64,000 bases of DNA from ZC4RG30 sp039917615 (lineage in GTDB: Bacteria; Pseudomonadota; Gammaproteobacteria; Steroidobacterales; Steroidobacteraceae), in the NCBI GenBank assembly GCA_039917615.1, contig JBDSJD010000029.1:124001-188000 (forward strand), read 5' to 3'. The notes beneath the pieces are model-generated. The model did not search any database. It was given only the letters and a program-made list of their open reading frames with translations, and was not told the origin of the DNA. Shown here in pieces: positions 23,823-31,574 of this stretch. Both the position numbers and the translations under genes were made by a program. How positions within the stretch are numbered: the stretch's first letter is position 1; the number at the start of each line of letters is the position of its first letter.

Positions 23823-26255
23823 GTGACAAAGCACTACGTGAATGCGGCGCTCAACAGCCTGAGCAGAAGCCCCGCGTACACGCTGATCAGCCTGCTGGGA
23901 CTTGCAGTAGCCTTCGCTTCGCTGCTGCTGATCGGTGCCTACGTCCGCAGCGAACTCACGCATGACCAGTGGGTTCCCGGGTACGAAAATGTTTATCGCC
24001 TGGGCAAGACCGCCACGTTCGGTGGGCAAGTGCTCGAGAGTCAGAGTGGCGCGGCGGGTGAAGCACTATGGCTGAAGCAGGACATTCCGGAAGTGCAGGC
24101 CATCGCGCGGCTGCGCCCGTCGGAGCGACCTCTGCCCTTGCGCAGCAACGACGTGGAGATCTTCTCCACGGTGGTATGGGCTGATCCTTCGATCTTTCAA
24201 GTACTGCCGTTTCCAGTCATGGCCGGCAGCCAGACCTCTGCTCTGGAAGATGCTGACGCCCTCGTGATCTCGCGCGCACTGGCGCGTCGGCTGCTGGGAA
24301 ATGAGCAGGTTGTCGGCAAGACCATTGAAGTCGATGGTCGACCCATGCGCATCACTGCAGTGCTCGATGCCTTGCCCGGCCCTTCACACCTTTCCATCGA
24401 TGCACTGGTTTCCAGCAACTCGTCGCACTCGCCCCTTGCCGTAACGGGCGGCGGCCGCATCGGCTGGGATGCGGTCTATACCTACCTGCGCACGACGCCG
24501 GGCTCGATGTCCGCCGTGCGAGACGCGCTGCCCGCGTTGATCGACCGACACGTTTCCGCGGCGGATATCCGCGGCCTCGAACCGGCTGTGCGCATCAGCA
24601 GCATCATCTCCTATGAACTGCAGCCTTTGTCCGGCATCCACATGCTGACGCAGAAGGATGTCGTGGTGCCGTATACCACAGATATGCTTGAGCCCGGCGG
24701 TGACACGAGCCTCTTGCTGGCACTATCCGCAATCGCCGTGCTCATCCTCCTGGTGGCCACGGCCAACTTCGTCAACATCATGTCGGCGAAGGCTGCGCAG
24801 CGTGCCGTGGAAGTCGGCATGCGCAAGGTCACCGGAGCTTCGCGACTGCAACTGGTCAGACAGTTCGTTGGTGAATCCACCGCGCTAGCCGCGGTGGGTG
24901 CAGTCGTCGGCATCCTCGCGGGACTGCTTTGTCTGCCCGGCTTCGGCGCGTACCTCAACCGCGATCTGCCCCCTTCCTTCCTGGCAGATCCGCTGCTCGC
25001 GTCAGCGCTGCTGCTGGCCGTACTGCTTGCAGGCTTGCTGGGCGGGATCTATCCAGGGCTGGTCATGTCCTCGTTCCGGCCCGCGCAGATCCTGAGGGGC
25101 GCGTTGACACACACCACGCGAGCCGGAGCGCTGCGACATGCACTGGTGATCTTCCAGTTCGCCCTGCTCATCGTACTGGTTGTGGCGGTAGTGGTGATCG
25201 GCCGGCAGGTCTCCTTCCTGCTGCAGGTGAACTTCCGCGTGAATACCGATCAGCTGCTGTATGTACACGCGCCCTGCGGCGATGCCATGAAGGATCGCAT
25301 CGCTGCGCTGCCCGGCACGCGTGGAGTCGCCTGTGCCGAGGAATCTTTTTTGGGCCTGGAAGGCGCATCGGTGGTGCCGGCCTCGCTGCCGGATGGCACG
25401 CCGTTCAGGTTCAATGTGGTCGGCGTGGGACCAGGCGCGCTGGAGCTGCTTGGATTGAAGCCGCTCGCCGGCCGCTTTCCGGCGAACCTCACTGCGGATT
25501 CGGCAATACCGCAGGAAGGCACACCGACTCCCACTGGTGTGCTGGTCAACTACGCGGCGGTGCGCGGAATGCGGCTGTCCTCCCCGGAAGCTGCCATCGG
25601 CCAGCCGATGCCTGGCTACGTGGGAGCAGCCCCGCCCATCATTGGCGTGGTGGACGATTTTCCCCTGCGCTCGTTGCGCGATCCGATCACACCGGTGGCG
25701 TTCAAGCCCGCCGGGCGTCCATCGCTCATCCTCGTGAAACTGGATCGAGCGAGTATCCCGCAGACAATGCGTGATATCGAGCAAGTATGGAAAACTTCCG
25801 GGAACACGGGACCGTTCAAGAGCCAGTTCCATGAGCAGTACGTGCGGCACCTCTACGAGGACGTAGCGCGCATGAAACAGTTGTGCACGGTATTCTCGAT
25901 CATAGCGGCGCTCATTGCTGCGCTCGGGATCTACGGACTGTCTGCACTGGCCGTCGAGCACGGCGCCGCAGGCGTTGGTGTCAGAAAGGCATTTGGTGCC
26001 AACCGCGCGGACATTCTTCGCCTGCTGTTGTGGCAGTTCACTGCGCCCGTAGTCGCGGCCAGCATCCTGGCGTGGCCCGTCTCCTTGTGGGTCATGCGGC
26101 GCTGGCTGGAAGGATTCGCGTATCACATTGAGCTTAGGCTATGGATACTGCTCGTCGCTTCAGCGTCTGCCATCGTCGTTGCGCTGATGGCAGTCTTGGG
26201 CCATGCCTTGCAACTCTCTCGTGTGCGCCCTGTAGTCGCCTTACGTCATAGGTAG
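23823..26255 (+). CDS. ABC transporter permease, FtsX/MacB type (double module)
   Basis: About 810 residues from GTG 23823, preceded by GGGGG; the frame open from 23091 overlaps the divergent genes and is rejected. It has an N-terminal membrane helix (SPAYTLISLLGLAVAFASLLLI), a large periplasmic MacB-like domain, three helices of the first FtsX module (about 300-430), then a second periplasmic domain and second FtsX module. The N-module signature EVGMRKVTGASRLQLVRQF repeats as GVGVRKAFGANRADILRLL. The fused double permease would work with the adaptor and ATPase encoded across the divergent promoter. Confidence 0.9.
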   Translation: MTKHYVNAALNSLSRSPAYTLISLLGLAVAFASLLLIGAYVRSELTHDQWVPGYENVYRLGKTATFGGQVLESQSGAAGEALWLKQDIPEVQAIARLRPSERPLPLRSNDVEIFSTVVWADPSIFQVLPFPVMAGSQTSALEDADALVISRALARRLLGNEQVVGKTIEVDGRPMRITAVLDALPGPSHLSIDALVSSNSSHSPLAVTGGGRIGWDAVYTYLRTTPGSMSAVRDALPALIDRHVSAADIRGLEPAVRISSIISYELQPLSGIHMLTQKDVVVPYTTDMLEPGGDTSLLLALSAIAVLILLVATANFVNIMSAKAAQRAVEVGMRKVTGASRLQLVRQFVGESTALAAVGAVVGILAGLLCLPGFGAYLNRDLPPSFLADPLLASALLLAVLLAGLLGGIYPGLVMSSFRPAQILRGALTHTTRAGALRHALVIFQFALLIVLVVAVVVIGRQVSFLLQVNFRVNTDQLLYVHAPCGDAMKDRIAALPGTRGVACAEESFLGLEGASVVPASLPDGTPFRFNVVGVGPGALELLGLKPLAGRFPANLTADSAIPQEGTPTPTGVLVNYAAVRGMRLSSPEAAIGQPMPGYVGAAPPIIGVVDDFPLRSLRDPITPVAFKPAGRPSLILVKLDRASIPQTMRDIEQVWKTSGNTGPFKSQFHEQYVRHLYEDVARMKQLCTVFSIIAALIAALGIYGLSALAVEHGAAGVGVRKAFGANRADILRLLLWQFTAPVVAASILAWPVSLWVMRRWLEGFAYHIELRLWILLVASASAIVVALMAVLGHALQLSRVRPVVALRHR

Positions 26256-26433
26256 CGCTGCTGCCGCATCGTTCTTCAACGCGACCGACAGTGCCATTCC
26301 ACTTGGATGTACAACTTCGGATGGGGGAATATTGTGGGAATTGCAGCGGTTCTGGCGGTCGCGGCCGGCTCTGGTGGCCCGCACGATGGGTCGGTGAAAA
26401 TCTCCGGGAAACTCCTTCAGGCGCCAGAATTGA

Positions 26434-26507
26434 TATGGACCATTTAATGGTCCATACCCGCAAGGCGGCAGATTGACGGTATTCCGTTTTGGAACCATAA
26501 TGGTTCC
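26434..26507. promoter_or_regulatory. two palindromic operators upstream of fitA-like gene
   Basis: A perfect 23-bp palindrome centred on 26445 (26434-26456; core GGACCATTTAATGGTCC) and a perfect 17-bp palindrome centred on 26499 (GGAACCATAATGGTTCC, 26491-26507). Both share ACCAT/ATGGT half-sites, about 54 bases apart centre to centre. They precede the antitoxin ATG by 18 and 69 bases. Binding by a FitAB-like complex is the obvious reading. The rest of 26256-26433 shows nothing. Confidence 0.72.
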
Positions 26508-26525
26508 ACGTTGCAGGAGCCGCCC

Positions 26526-26771
26526 ATGCCTACGACCCTTACGCTGAAGAACATACCCGATGAAGTGTACGAGCGCCTGAAAGGCTCGGCGGAAGTGCAT
26601 CGCCGCAGCCTCAATAGCGAGGCCATCGTCTGCCTGGAGTCGGTGCTGCTTCCTGGACGCATTCCGGTTGCCGAGCGGCTCGCCCGCGCCCGCTCGTTGC
26701 GTGGCGTATTGACGAAGGGAAAGCTCAAAGCCAGGGACATCGACGCAATGAAGCGCGAGGGTCGTCAGTGA
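26526..26771 (+). CDS. FitA/VapB-type RHH antitoxin
   Basis: An 81-residue protein: N-terminal ribbon-helix-helix (MPTTLTLKNIPDEVYERLKG.AEVHRRSLNSEAI), then a flexible C-terminal tail for toxin binding. ATG 26526 follows AGGAG (26515-26519) by 6 bases. The last codon overlaps the GTG of the PIN gene (GTGA). The arrangement and sequence resemble FitA, which with FitB binds paired palindromes. Confidence 0.88.
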   Translation: MPTTLTLKNIPDEVYERLKGSAEVHRRSLNSEAIVCLESVLLPGRIPVAERLARARSLRGVLTKGKLKARDIDAMKREGRQ

Positions 26772-27163
26772 TAGTGGTTGATACAAATGTTATTGCGTAC
26801 CTGTACCTGGAGTCGGAGTTCGCCGCACGCGCAGAGGCTCTTCTCAAGAGCGACTCGGACTGGGCAGCTCCTCTGTTGTGGCGAAGCGAGTTTCGGAACA
26901 TCCTGGCGGGCGCCATTCGTCGCAAGGCATTGGGCTTTGACGATGCCCGCCAGATATTGGCAGAAGCGGAAAGCCTTCTGAGTGGCGGGGAGCATGAAGT
27001 GAATTCCCAGCTGGTACTGGAGCTGGTTCGAGACAGTGAGTGCTCAGCGTATGACTGCGAGTTCGCTGCGCTCGCCATGCACCTGAGCGTCAAGATGGTC
27101 ACCATGGATGGCAAGTTGCTCAAGGCCTTCCCAAAGCTGGCACTACCTCTCCCTGCCGCCTGA
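26768..27163 (+). CDS. FitB/VapC-type PIN toxin
   Basis: A 131-residue PIN domain from a GTG start overlapping the antitoxin stop. Predicted metal-binding acids: D5 (VVDTN), E41 (RSEF), D96 (AYDCEFAALA) and D114 (TMDGKL). It would be an RNase neutralised by the upstream RHH protein. Distinct in sequence from the two PIN toxins at the left end of the window. Confidence 0.9.
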   Translation: MIVVDTNVIAYLYLESEFAARAEALLKSDSDWAAPLLWRSEFRNILAGAIRRKALGFDDARQILAEAESLLSGGEHEVNSQLVLELVRDSECSAYDCEFAALAMHLSVKMVTMDGKLLKAFPKLALPLPAA

Positions 27164-27170
27164 AACATAT

Positions 27171-27203
27171 TGTGCTGCATTTGTAATCTACGGAGTTCAG
27201 GCG
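27171..27203 (+). repeat. orphan copy of the parDE leader sequence
   Basis: This 33-base stretch matches 35288-35320, the leader of the parDE-like pair, at 30 of 33 positions (TGTGCTGCATTTGTAATCTA versus TGTGCTACATTTGTACTCTT, then CGGAGTTCAGGCG in both). Here no antitoxin follows; the next gene is a convergent Fic gene. It looks like a promoter/operator/ribosome-site remnant left by a lost ParD-type module. Confidence 0.6.
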
Positions 27204-27263
27204 GAAATCCAGTCCCTCTCTCCACTCGCGTGGATTACGTCGCGGTTGCGGCGCAGCAGCTGC

Positions 27264-28391
27264 TCAGCTGATCTGATCGTTGGCAGGAAAACTCGCTGGC
27301 AGCCAATAGCGCGTGCTCTTGAGTTGTCCGGTCTTGCGTAACGCTCCCAATTCCACGAGTTGCACCAGATCGCGCGTCGCCGTAGCTGCGGGGGCTCCCG
27401 TGAGTCCCCTGTATTTTCCGGCGGACAGTCCGCCCCGAAATCCATCCGGCCCCTCCGCCAACATGCGTGCAAGCGCCTTCTCCTGGCGCTCGTTGAGTTG
27501 TCCGCGCAGACGATCAAAAAGCTTTGTCTTTGCGAGAATGAACTCTATGGAACGCAGAGTGTGAGCTTGTGCTTCCAGGACAATATCCGCGAACCAGTCC
27601 AGCCACTGATCCACATCCACGGACTTGTTTGCTGCTTCAAGCTGGTCGTAGTAGGCCTTGCGCCGTCGGTGAATGGTCAAGGAGAGGGCTGTCAGCGTGG
27701 GCTGGCCTGCGCCTTGAGCCAGCGCCTTCTCGGAAAGCGCACGCCCTATGCGACCATTGCCATCCTCGAATGGATGAATGCACTCGAAATACAGGTGCGC
27801 GAGGCCCGCGCGCGCCAGCGTTGGAAGAGCTTGTTCTCCCCACGGCGCAGTCCTGTTGAACCAGGCGAGGAACGCATCCATTTCCCTGGGCACGGCGGCG
27901 GATGGCGGGGCCTCGAAATGGATCTTCGGCGCATGCAGAGCGCCGGAGATTATCTGCATCGGTTCTACATGAGCGCGGTAGGCTCCGACGGCCTTGAGGT
28001 CCGTTCTTCCCTGAACCAGCCATGTGTGCCAGCGATACAGGGTTTCGTGATCTGCAGGGTCGGATGAATGCCGATAGAGATCCGAGAGCATCAGCGAGAT
28101 GCCTTGCTCTGCAGGCCGCACACGTCTCGCATCGGTTTGAAGACCGAATTGGCGTCGCAATGACGACTGCACGCTGTCCCGGTCCAGTATTTCCCCTTCT
28201 ATCTCGGCAGTCTTGAGCGCCTCGGTGCTGATGAGTTCGACCACAAGCGGAAGTCGCTCTTGATCGGCGAAGTGCCGCATCGTGCCGACCACAATCCCGC
28301 TCTGGCGCAGGAAGACCGCCTCGCGCTTTTCCAGAAGTTCCGGGCGAAGCCGGAATTCCGGCCAGTCAGGGCTTTGCCAGTTCCAGGACAT
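27264..28391 (-). CDS. Fic family protein, class II self-inhibited
   Basis: A 375-residue Fic protein. An N-terminal inhibitory helix carries T61-AEI-E65-G66, matching (S/T)xxxE(G/N); the catalytic loop HPFEDGNGRIGR is at residues 206-217; a C-terminal winged-helix-like segment (RGLTGAPAATATRDLVQLVELGALRKTG) may bind DNA. Such stand-alone Fic proteins carry out regulated AMPylation or de-AMPylation. ATG 28391 is used; the two-codon-longer TTG start is less likely. A large inverted repeat lies about 20 bases upstream. Confidence 0.92.
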   Translation of the reverse strand: MSWNWQSPDWPEFRLRPELLEKREAVFLRQSGIVVGTMRHFADQERLPLVVELISTEALKTAEIEGEILDRDSVQSSLRRQFGLQTDARRVRPAEQGISLMLSDLYRHSSDPADHETLYRWHTWLVQGRTDLKAVGAYRAHVEPMQIISGALHAPKIHFEAPPSAAVPREMDAFLAWFNRTAPWGEQALPTLARAGLAHLYFECIHPFEDGNGRIGRALSEKALAQGAGQPTLTALSLTIHRRRKAYYDQLEAANKSVDVDQWLDWFADIVLEAQAHTLRSIEFILAKTKLFDRLRGQLNERQEKALARMLAEGPDGFRGGLSAGKYRGLTGAPAATATRDLVQLVELGALRKTGQLKSTRYWLPASFPANDQIS

Positions 28392-28411
28392 GGGCAATAA
28401 GCTAGCACTTT

Positions 28412-28443
28412 ATCGCTCATTATCTATGCGATAATTGAGTGAT
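28412..28443. promoter_or_regulatory. inverted-repeat operator upstream of the Fic gene
   Basis: Left arm ATCGCTCATTATC (28412-28424) pairs with right arm GATAATTGAGTGAT (28430-28443) across 5 bases, with one mismatch and one bulge. The AT-rich centre includes possible -10 hexamers. The winged-helix tail of the Fic protein makes autoregulation through this site possible. Confidence 0.5.
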
Positions 28444-28461
28444 TAAAGGCCCATTTATCGA

Positions 28462-28965
28462 TCATGGCTCGCCATCCCAGTAGTCGAGACTATTCCCTGG
28501 GCGGCCTCTGACTTCGAATTGCCCGCCCTGCCCGTCGCTGGCGTACGCCAGGAATTTGCCTGAATCAGGGTACTCGGCGATCTCGGGAGATTCTCTCGTA
28601 CTGACGGAGAGGTACTTCAACTGCACCTCGGATGTATTGATGATCTGGTGAGGGTAGTCTGGCCCAGAAGGAATGAATATCACGTCACCCGTCTTGATCG
28701 GGAGATGTTCTCCGGCAACGCGAAGCGTTCCCGAACCTTCCAGGACGACGAACATTTCTTCCTGGGCATGATGAAGGTGGTACGGGCATCCGCGCTTTCC
28801 TGGCTCAAGGATGTCATAAGACGCTCCAAGTTTCCTGGCGGCGGTACCGCGAGCCAGTCGGGAAGTGTGGCTGTCGTACAGGGGCTTTCGTGTTTCCCGC
28901 TCCGTTGGCACTTCGTTGAAGTTGCGAATGAGCAGCGCTGCAAGCTCCAGGGCTTTTGTGGACAT
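28462..28965 (-). CDS. cupin-domain protein
   Basis: A 167-residue single-cupin protein. Motif 1: YHLHHAQEEMFVVLEGSGTLRV, with the usual metal-binding His/Glu set; motif 2: GDVIFIPSGPDYPHQIIN. These residues suggest a divalent metal and a small-molecule or sensory role; no substrate can be read. ATG 28965 follows GGAGG by 9 bases; the extension to 29046 is unsupported. It ends near the Fic promoter on the same strand. Confidence 0.85.
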   Translation of the reverse strand: MSTKALELAALLIRNFNEVPTERETRKPLYDSHTSRLARGTAARKLGASYDILEPGKRGCPYHLHHAQEEMFVVLEGSGTLRVAGEHLPIKTGDVIFIPSGPDYPHQIINTSEVQLKYLSVSTRESPEIAEYPDSGKFLAYASDGQGGQFEVRGRPGNSLDYWDGEP

Positions 28966-29158
28966 TCTCGGTACCTCCGGGTGATTTTTCCCATACTGGA
29001 CTACGCCACCGCTTCCACTTGCAGCTTTCCCCGGCCAAGCAGACACGCTTTAGCGTAGCGAGTGACACAACGCAGCCTGATTCCAATTGACTCTTGCCGG
29101 TTCCACCATCGCCAATGGCGCGAGCGCGGCTGAAGTTCGAGCGGGGCGACCTCGGCTG

Positions 29159-29635
29159 TTACTCAGCGCCCATCGTGATCAGCAACTCGTCCAGCTGACC
29201 GAACGTCTCGTGCAGCGCGTCCTGCGCGCCGGTACCAGCGGCATCCAGGGCTTCCTTCGTGGGATAGCGCTCGGTCAACACCACCAGCGTCTTGCCGTCC
29301 TTTTCCTCGAGCATGACCGTGGTGACCGGTCCGGCATCGCCGCTTTCTTCGTTGGTCCACACGAGCCGCGACGGCGGCACCACCTCGAGATATTTCCCGA
29401 AGAATGCCATGGTGTTTGCGGGATCCGCGCCAAAGACCAAGCGGTAGCCGCCGCCGACGCGCACATCCAATTCGCAGGAGCGCAGGGTCATCCCCAGTGA
29501 CTTCGGCACCCACCATTGTTTGAACAGTTCGGCCTTCGTCCACGCCTCGAAGACCAGGCGCGCCGGCGCGTCGACGGTGCGCGTGACGACGACCTCGCGA
29601 TCGGACTTGCGTTGTACTGTGGTGCGATTTGTCAT
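29159..29635 (-). CDS. SRPBCC/AHSA1-type START-fold protein
   Basis: A 158-residue protein of the activator-of-Hsp90-ATPase-1-like (AHSA1) START fold: VVVTRTVDAPARLVFEAWTKAELFKQWWVPK at the N-terminus and a C-terminal helix ALHETFGQLDELL. Its ATG overlaps the ArsR stop by 4 bases, the standard ArsR-AHSA1 arrangement. These proteins bind hydrophobic ligands; the true ligand is unknown. The longer frame to 29749 overlaps the regulator and is not used. Confidence 0.9.
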   Translation of the reverse strand: MTNRTTVQRKSDREVVVTRTVDAPARLVFEAWTKAELFKQWWVPKSLGMTLRSCELDVRVGGGYRLVFGADPANTMAFFGKYLEVVPPSRLVWTNEESGDAGPVTTVMLEEKDGKTLVVLTERYPTKEALDAAGTGAQDALHETFGQLDELLITMGAE

Positions 29636-30003
29636 GAGTTGGTCCTCGTGTTGCGACGTCGGAGTTTGTCCCTGCGTTTGAGCTGGCCGACCACGCGGTC
29701 GAGCGCATCGAACCGCGCGTCCCAGACCTGGCGATATCTCGCTATCCACGCCATCTCCTCTTCGAGACGGCTGGGGCCGATCCTGCAGGTGCGGACGCGC
29801 CCGATCTTCTCCGTGGTCACAAGCCCGGCCTGCTCGAGAACGCCGACGTGCTTCTTCATGCCGGTGAGGGTCATGTCGAATCGGTCGGCGAGGGCCGTGA
29901 TCGACGCGTCCGCGTGGGCGAGTTGTTCGAGAACGCCGCGACGCGTGGCGTCCGCCAATGCGGCGAACGAGGCGCTGGAGTGGACCTGATTATACTGAAC
30001 CAT
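29632..30003 (-). CDS. ArsR-family repressor paired with AHSA1 protein
   Basis: A 123-residue winged-helix regulator (FAALADATRRGVLEQLAHADASITALADRFDMTLTGMKKHVGVLEQAGLVTTEKIGR). It has no Cys-rich metal site, so it is a non-metal ArsR, as usual for pairs with AHSA1 proteins. ATG 30003 is chosen over the extension to 30036 because it sits within a palindrome that is probably the operator. Repression of its own two-gene unit is expected. Confidence 0.9.
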   Translation of the reverse strand: MVQYNQVHSSASFAALADATRRGVLEQLAHADASITALADRFDMTLTGMKKHVGVLEQAGLVTTEKIGRVRTCRIGPSRLEEEMAWIARYRQVWDARFDALDRVVGQLKRRDKLRRRNTRTNS

Positions 30004-30016
30004 ATGGTTTAGTATA
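29991..30016. promoter_or_regulatory. 26-bp near-perfect palindrome over the ArsR start codon
   Basis: Arms TATACTGAACCAT (29991-30003) and ATGGTTTAGTATA (30004-30016) match at 12 of 13 positions. The minus-strand start codon of the ArsR gene (30003-30001) lies in it. Binding would block initiation and ribosome access, so tight autorepression is likely. Confidence 0.72.
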
Positions 30017-30189
30017 GGGCACGCCCATGCGGGCACGCAAGGGTGGCAAGTTCGGGCCAGCGCCGGGGCGGAGTGAGCAATGCAGTCCGATTAATGGCGC
30101 GCTTGCCTGAGATTCGGCCCCTGGAGACTCGTCACGCCGCAGCTAGGATTTTCCGGTTGGTTGACGGAGCTTCTGGCTATGCATATCCT

Positions 30190-30459
30190 ATGCATATAGA
30201 GATCGAGTGGGATGCTGCGAAGGCTGACGGCAACCTCCGCAAGCACGGGATCAGCTTTGAAGAAGCAGCGACATCCCTGCTCGATCCTCTGGCGCTGGCC
30301 CAGGAAGACGACGCTGCGGCTGGCGAGGCACGGTGGGTGTTGATTGGCATGAGCACCCACTTCCGCTTGCTGACCGTCGTCTACACATTGCGCGCTGATT
30401 GCATTCGCCTCATCTCCGCGCGCAAGGCCACCCGCAAAGAGGCATCGTTCTATGCGTAA
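30190..30459 (+). CDS. brnT: BrnT-family RNase toxin
   Basis: An 89-residue protein beginning MHIEIEWDAAKADGNLRKHGISFEEA and ending with RLISARKATRKEASFYA, the conserved ends of the BrnT toxin (RelE-like fold, DUF497). ATG 30190 sits in a pair of TATGCATA repeats (30178-30185 and 30189-30196) that may be operator half-sites. The longer frame from 30043 lacks support. Toxin-first order, followed by the antitoxin with an 8-base overlap, is typical of brnTA. Confidence 0.88.
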   Translation: MHIEIEWDAAKADGNLRKHGISFEEAATSLLDPLALAQEDDAAAGEARWVLIGMSTHFRLLTVVYTLRADCIRLISARKATRKEASFYA

Positions 30460-30763
30460 ACAATACGACTTTTCCAAGGCCAGGAAGGCAAAGAGCGTTC
30501 CTCACCTCGCTCGCCTGCAGGCCGAAGCGACGGGCAAGACCCGCATCACCATCATGCTGGACGACGACCTGCTGATGTTGTTCAGGACGAGAGCCGAGTC
30601 GGAGGGAACGGGCTATCAAACCCTTATCAATCAGGCGTTGCGGCGGGCATCGGGTACGGTGACAGTCGATGAGTCGACGCTGCGTCGGGTGATCCGGGAG
30701 GAGATCCAGGCGGACTCTCGCGGCAGTATCGCCAAGTCATCCGGTCTCAAATCAGCAGGTTGA
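30452..30763 (+). CDS. brnA: BrnA-family antitoxin
   Basis: A 103-residue antitoxin: basic N-terminal linker (MRKQYDFSKARKAKSVPHLARL) that contacts BrnT, then an RHH DNA-binding domain (TRITIMLDDDLLMLFRTRAESEGTGYQTLINQAL). The ATG overlaps the end of brnT by 8 bases. BrnA represses its own operon. Immediately after its stop begins a broken hicB-like ORF. Confidence 0.88.
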   Translation: MRKQYDFSKARKAKSVPHLARLQAEATGKTRITIMLDDDLLMLFRTRAESEGTGYQTLINQALRRASGTVTVDESTLRRVIREEIQADSRGSIAKSSGLKSAG

Positions 30764-30768
30764 ACGCC

Positions 30769-30873
30769 GTGCGCTTCGCTGTAGTCATTGAGGATGCTGG
30801 TGGCAACTTCTCCGCATATGTTCCCGACCTTCCGGTCAGTGCCCACCCTCCACGTGAATGCCCGCGTCGCTGA
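30769..30873 (+). pseudogene. truncated hicB-like antitoxin remnant
   Basis: From GTG 30769 the frame reads MRFAVVIEDAGGNFSAYVPDLPV, the conserved N-terminus of HicB antitoxins. Similarity ends at about 30838; the frame then runs through unrelated sequence to a stop at 30871-30873, 34 residues in all. HicB is normally 70-140 residues. The break falls at the 3' end of the opposite-strand GIY-YIG gene (30836), which points to a deletion or insertion junction. No HicA is visible. Confidence 0.65.
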
Positions 30874-31489
30874 GCGCGCTGGCGAGTTGCGCTTCGATTC
30901 GGGCAGCCTCGCTGCGGGCGATCTTCTGCAGATGCAGTGTCGGGCCGGCCAGCACTTCCAGCCCTCGCTTGAGCACGCAGCCTGCGGCCCGAATGCCCGC
31001 CTTGTGCTGGTCGAACCGTTGCGCGGGGGAGTAACGGCTCATGCCGACGTACACACCGTGGTCATCGCCGCGTCGATCCGCATAATCCAGCAAGATGAGA
31101 TAGACATTCGAACGGCCGCGGCCGGTTGCGGTAAAGCGCGCGGCCACTTCGTAGGCGGCGGGCAGCCAGCTCACGTAGCGCATGGGCAGCCAGTCCGGAA
31201 TGGTCGGCCCTGCGCTCTTCCACAGCAGGTCGAGATCCGCTTCTATCAGCGCCGCGAACTCGCCTCGCGTCCAGAGCTCGTGGATGCAGTGCGCACCCGT
31301 GACGCCGTCGGCCTTTGCCAGCGCTGATCGGAACGCTGTTTGCAGAGCGCCAGCCGAACTCAGGCGAAACGGCCGCTGGTCCGGGCGCGATGTCAGTTTG
31401 TTCTTCCGGTAAGGCACGAACCTGCCAAGGAACACCACGTCGATGAAATAGTCACCCGTACGGAATGCAGGATACGGGCTCGCCGGCAT
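30836..31489 (-). CDS. GIY-YIG-like nuclease domain protein
   Basis: A 217-residue protein from ATG 31489 (a TTG at 31498 is possible). The C-terminal half looks like a GIY-YIG nuclease: NVYLILLDY (128-136), GVYVGMSRYSPAQRFDQHKAG (145-165; R158 and H162) and a candidate catalytic Glu E199 in SEAARIEAQLASAL. The N-terminal half has no recognised domain. Targets are unknown. Its last codons overlap the hicB remnant, so the original C-terminus may have been altered. Confidence 0.65.
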   Translation of the reverse strand: MPASPYPAFRTGDYFIDVVFLGRFVPYRKNKLTSRPDQRPFRLSSAGALQTAFRSALAKADGVTGAHCIHELWTRGEFAALIEADLDLLWKSAGPTIPDWLPMRYVSWLPAAYEVAARFTATGRGRSNVYLILLDYADRRGDDHGVYVGMSRYSPAQRFDQHKAGIRAAGCVLKRGLEVLAGPTLHLQKIARSEAARIEAQLASALSDAGIHVEGGH

Positions 31490-31574
31490 AGCCAGCAACG
31501 TGACGAATAGGGAAAGAGCGTGGTGGAACGGATGCCTTTAGACTGGCAAGACCATCCACATCCAGGAAACTGCG

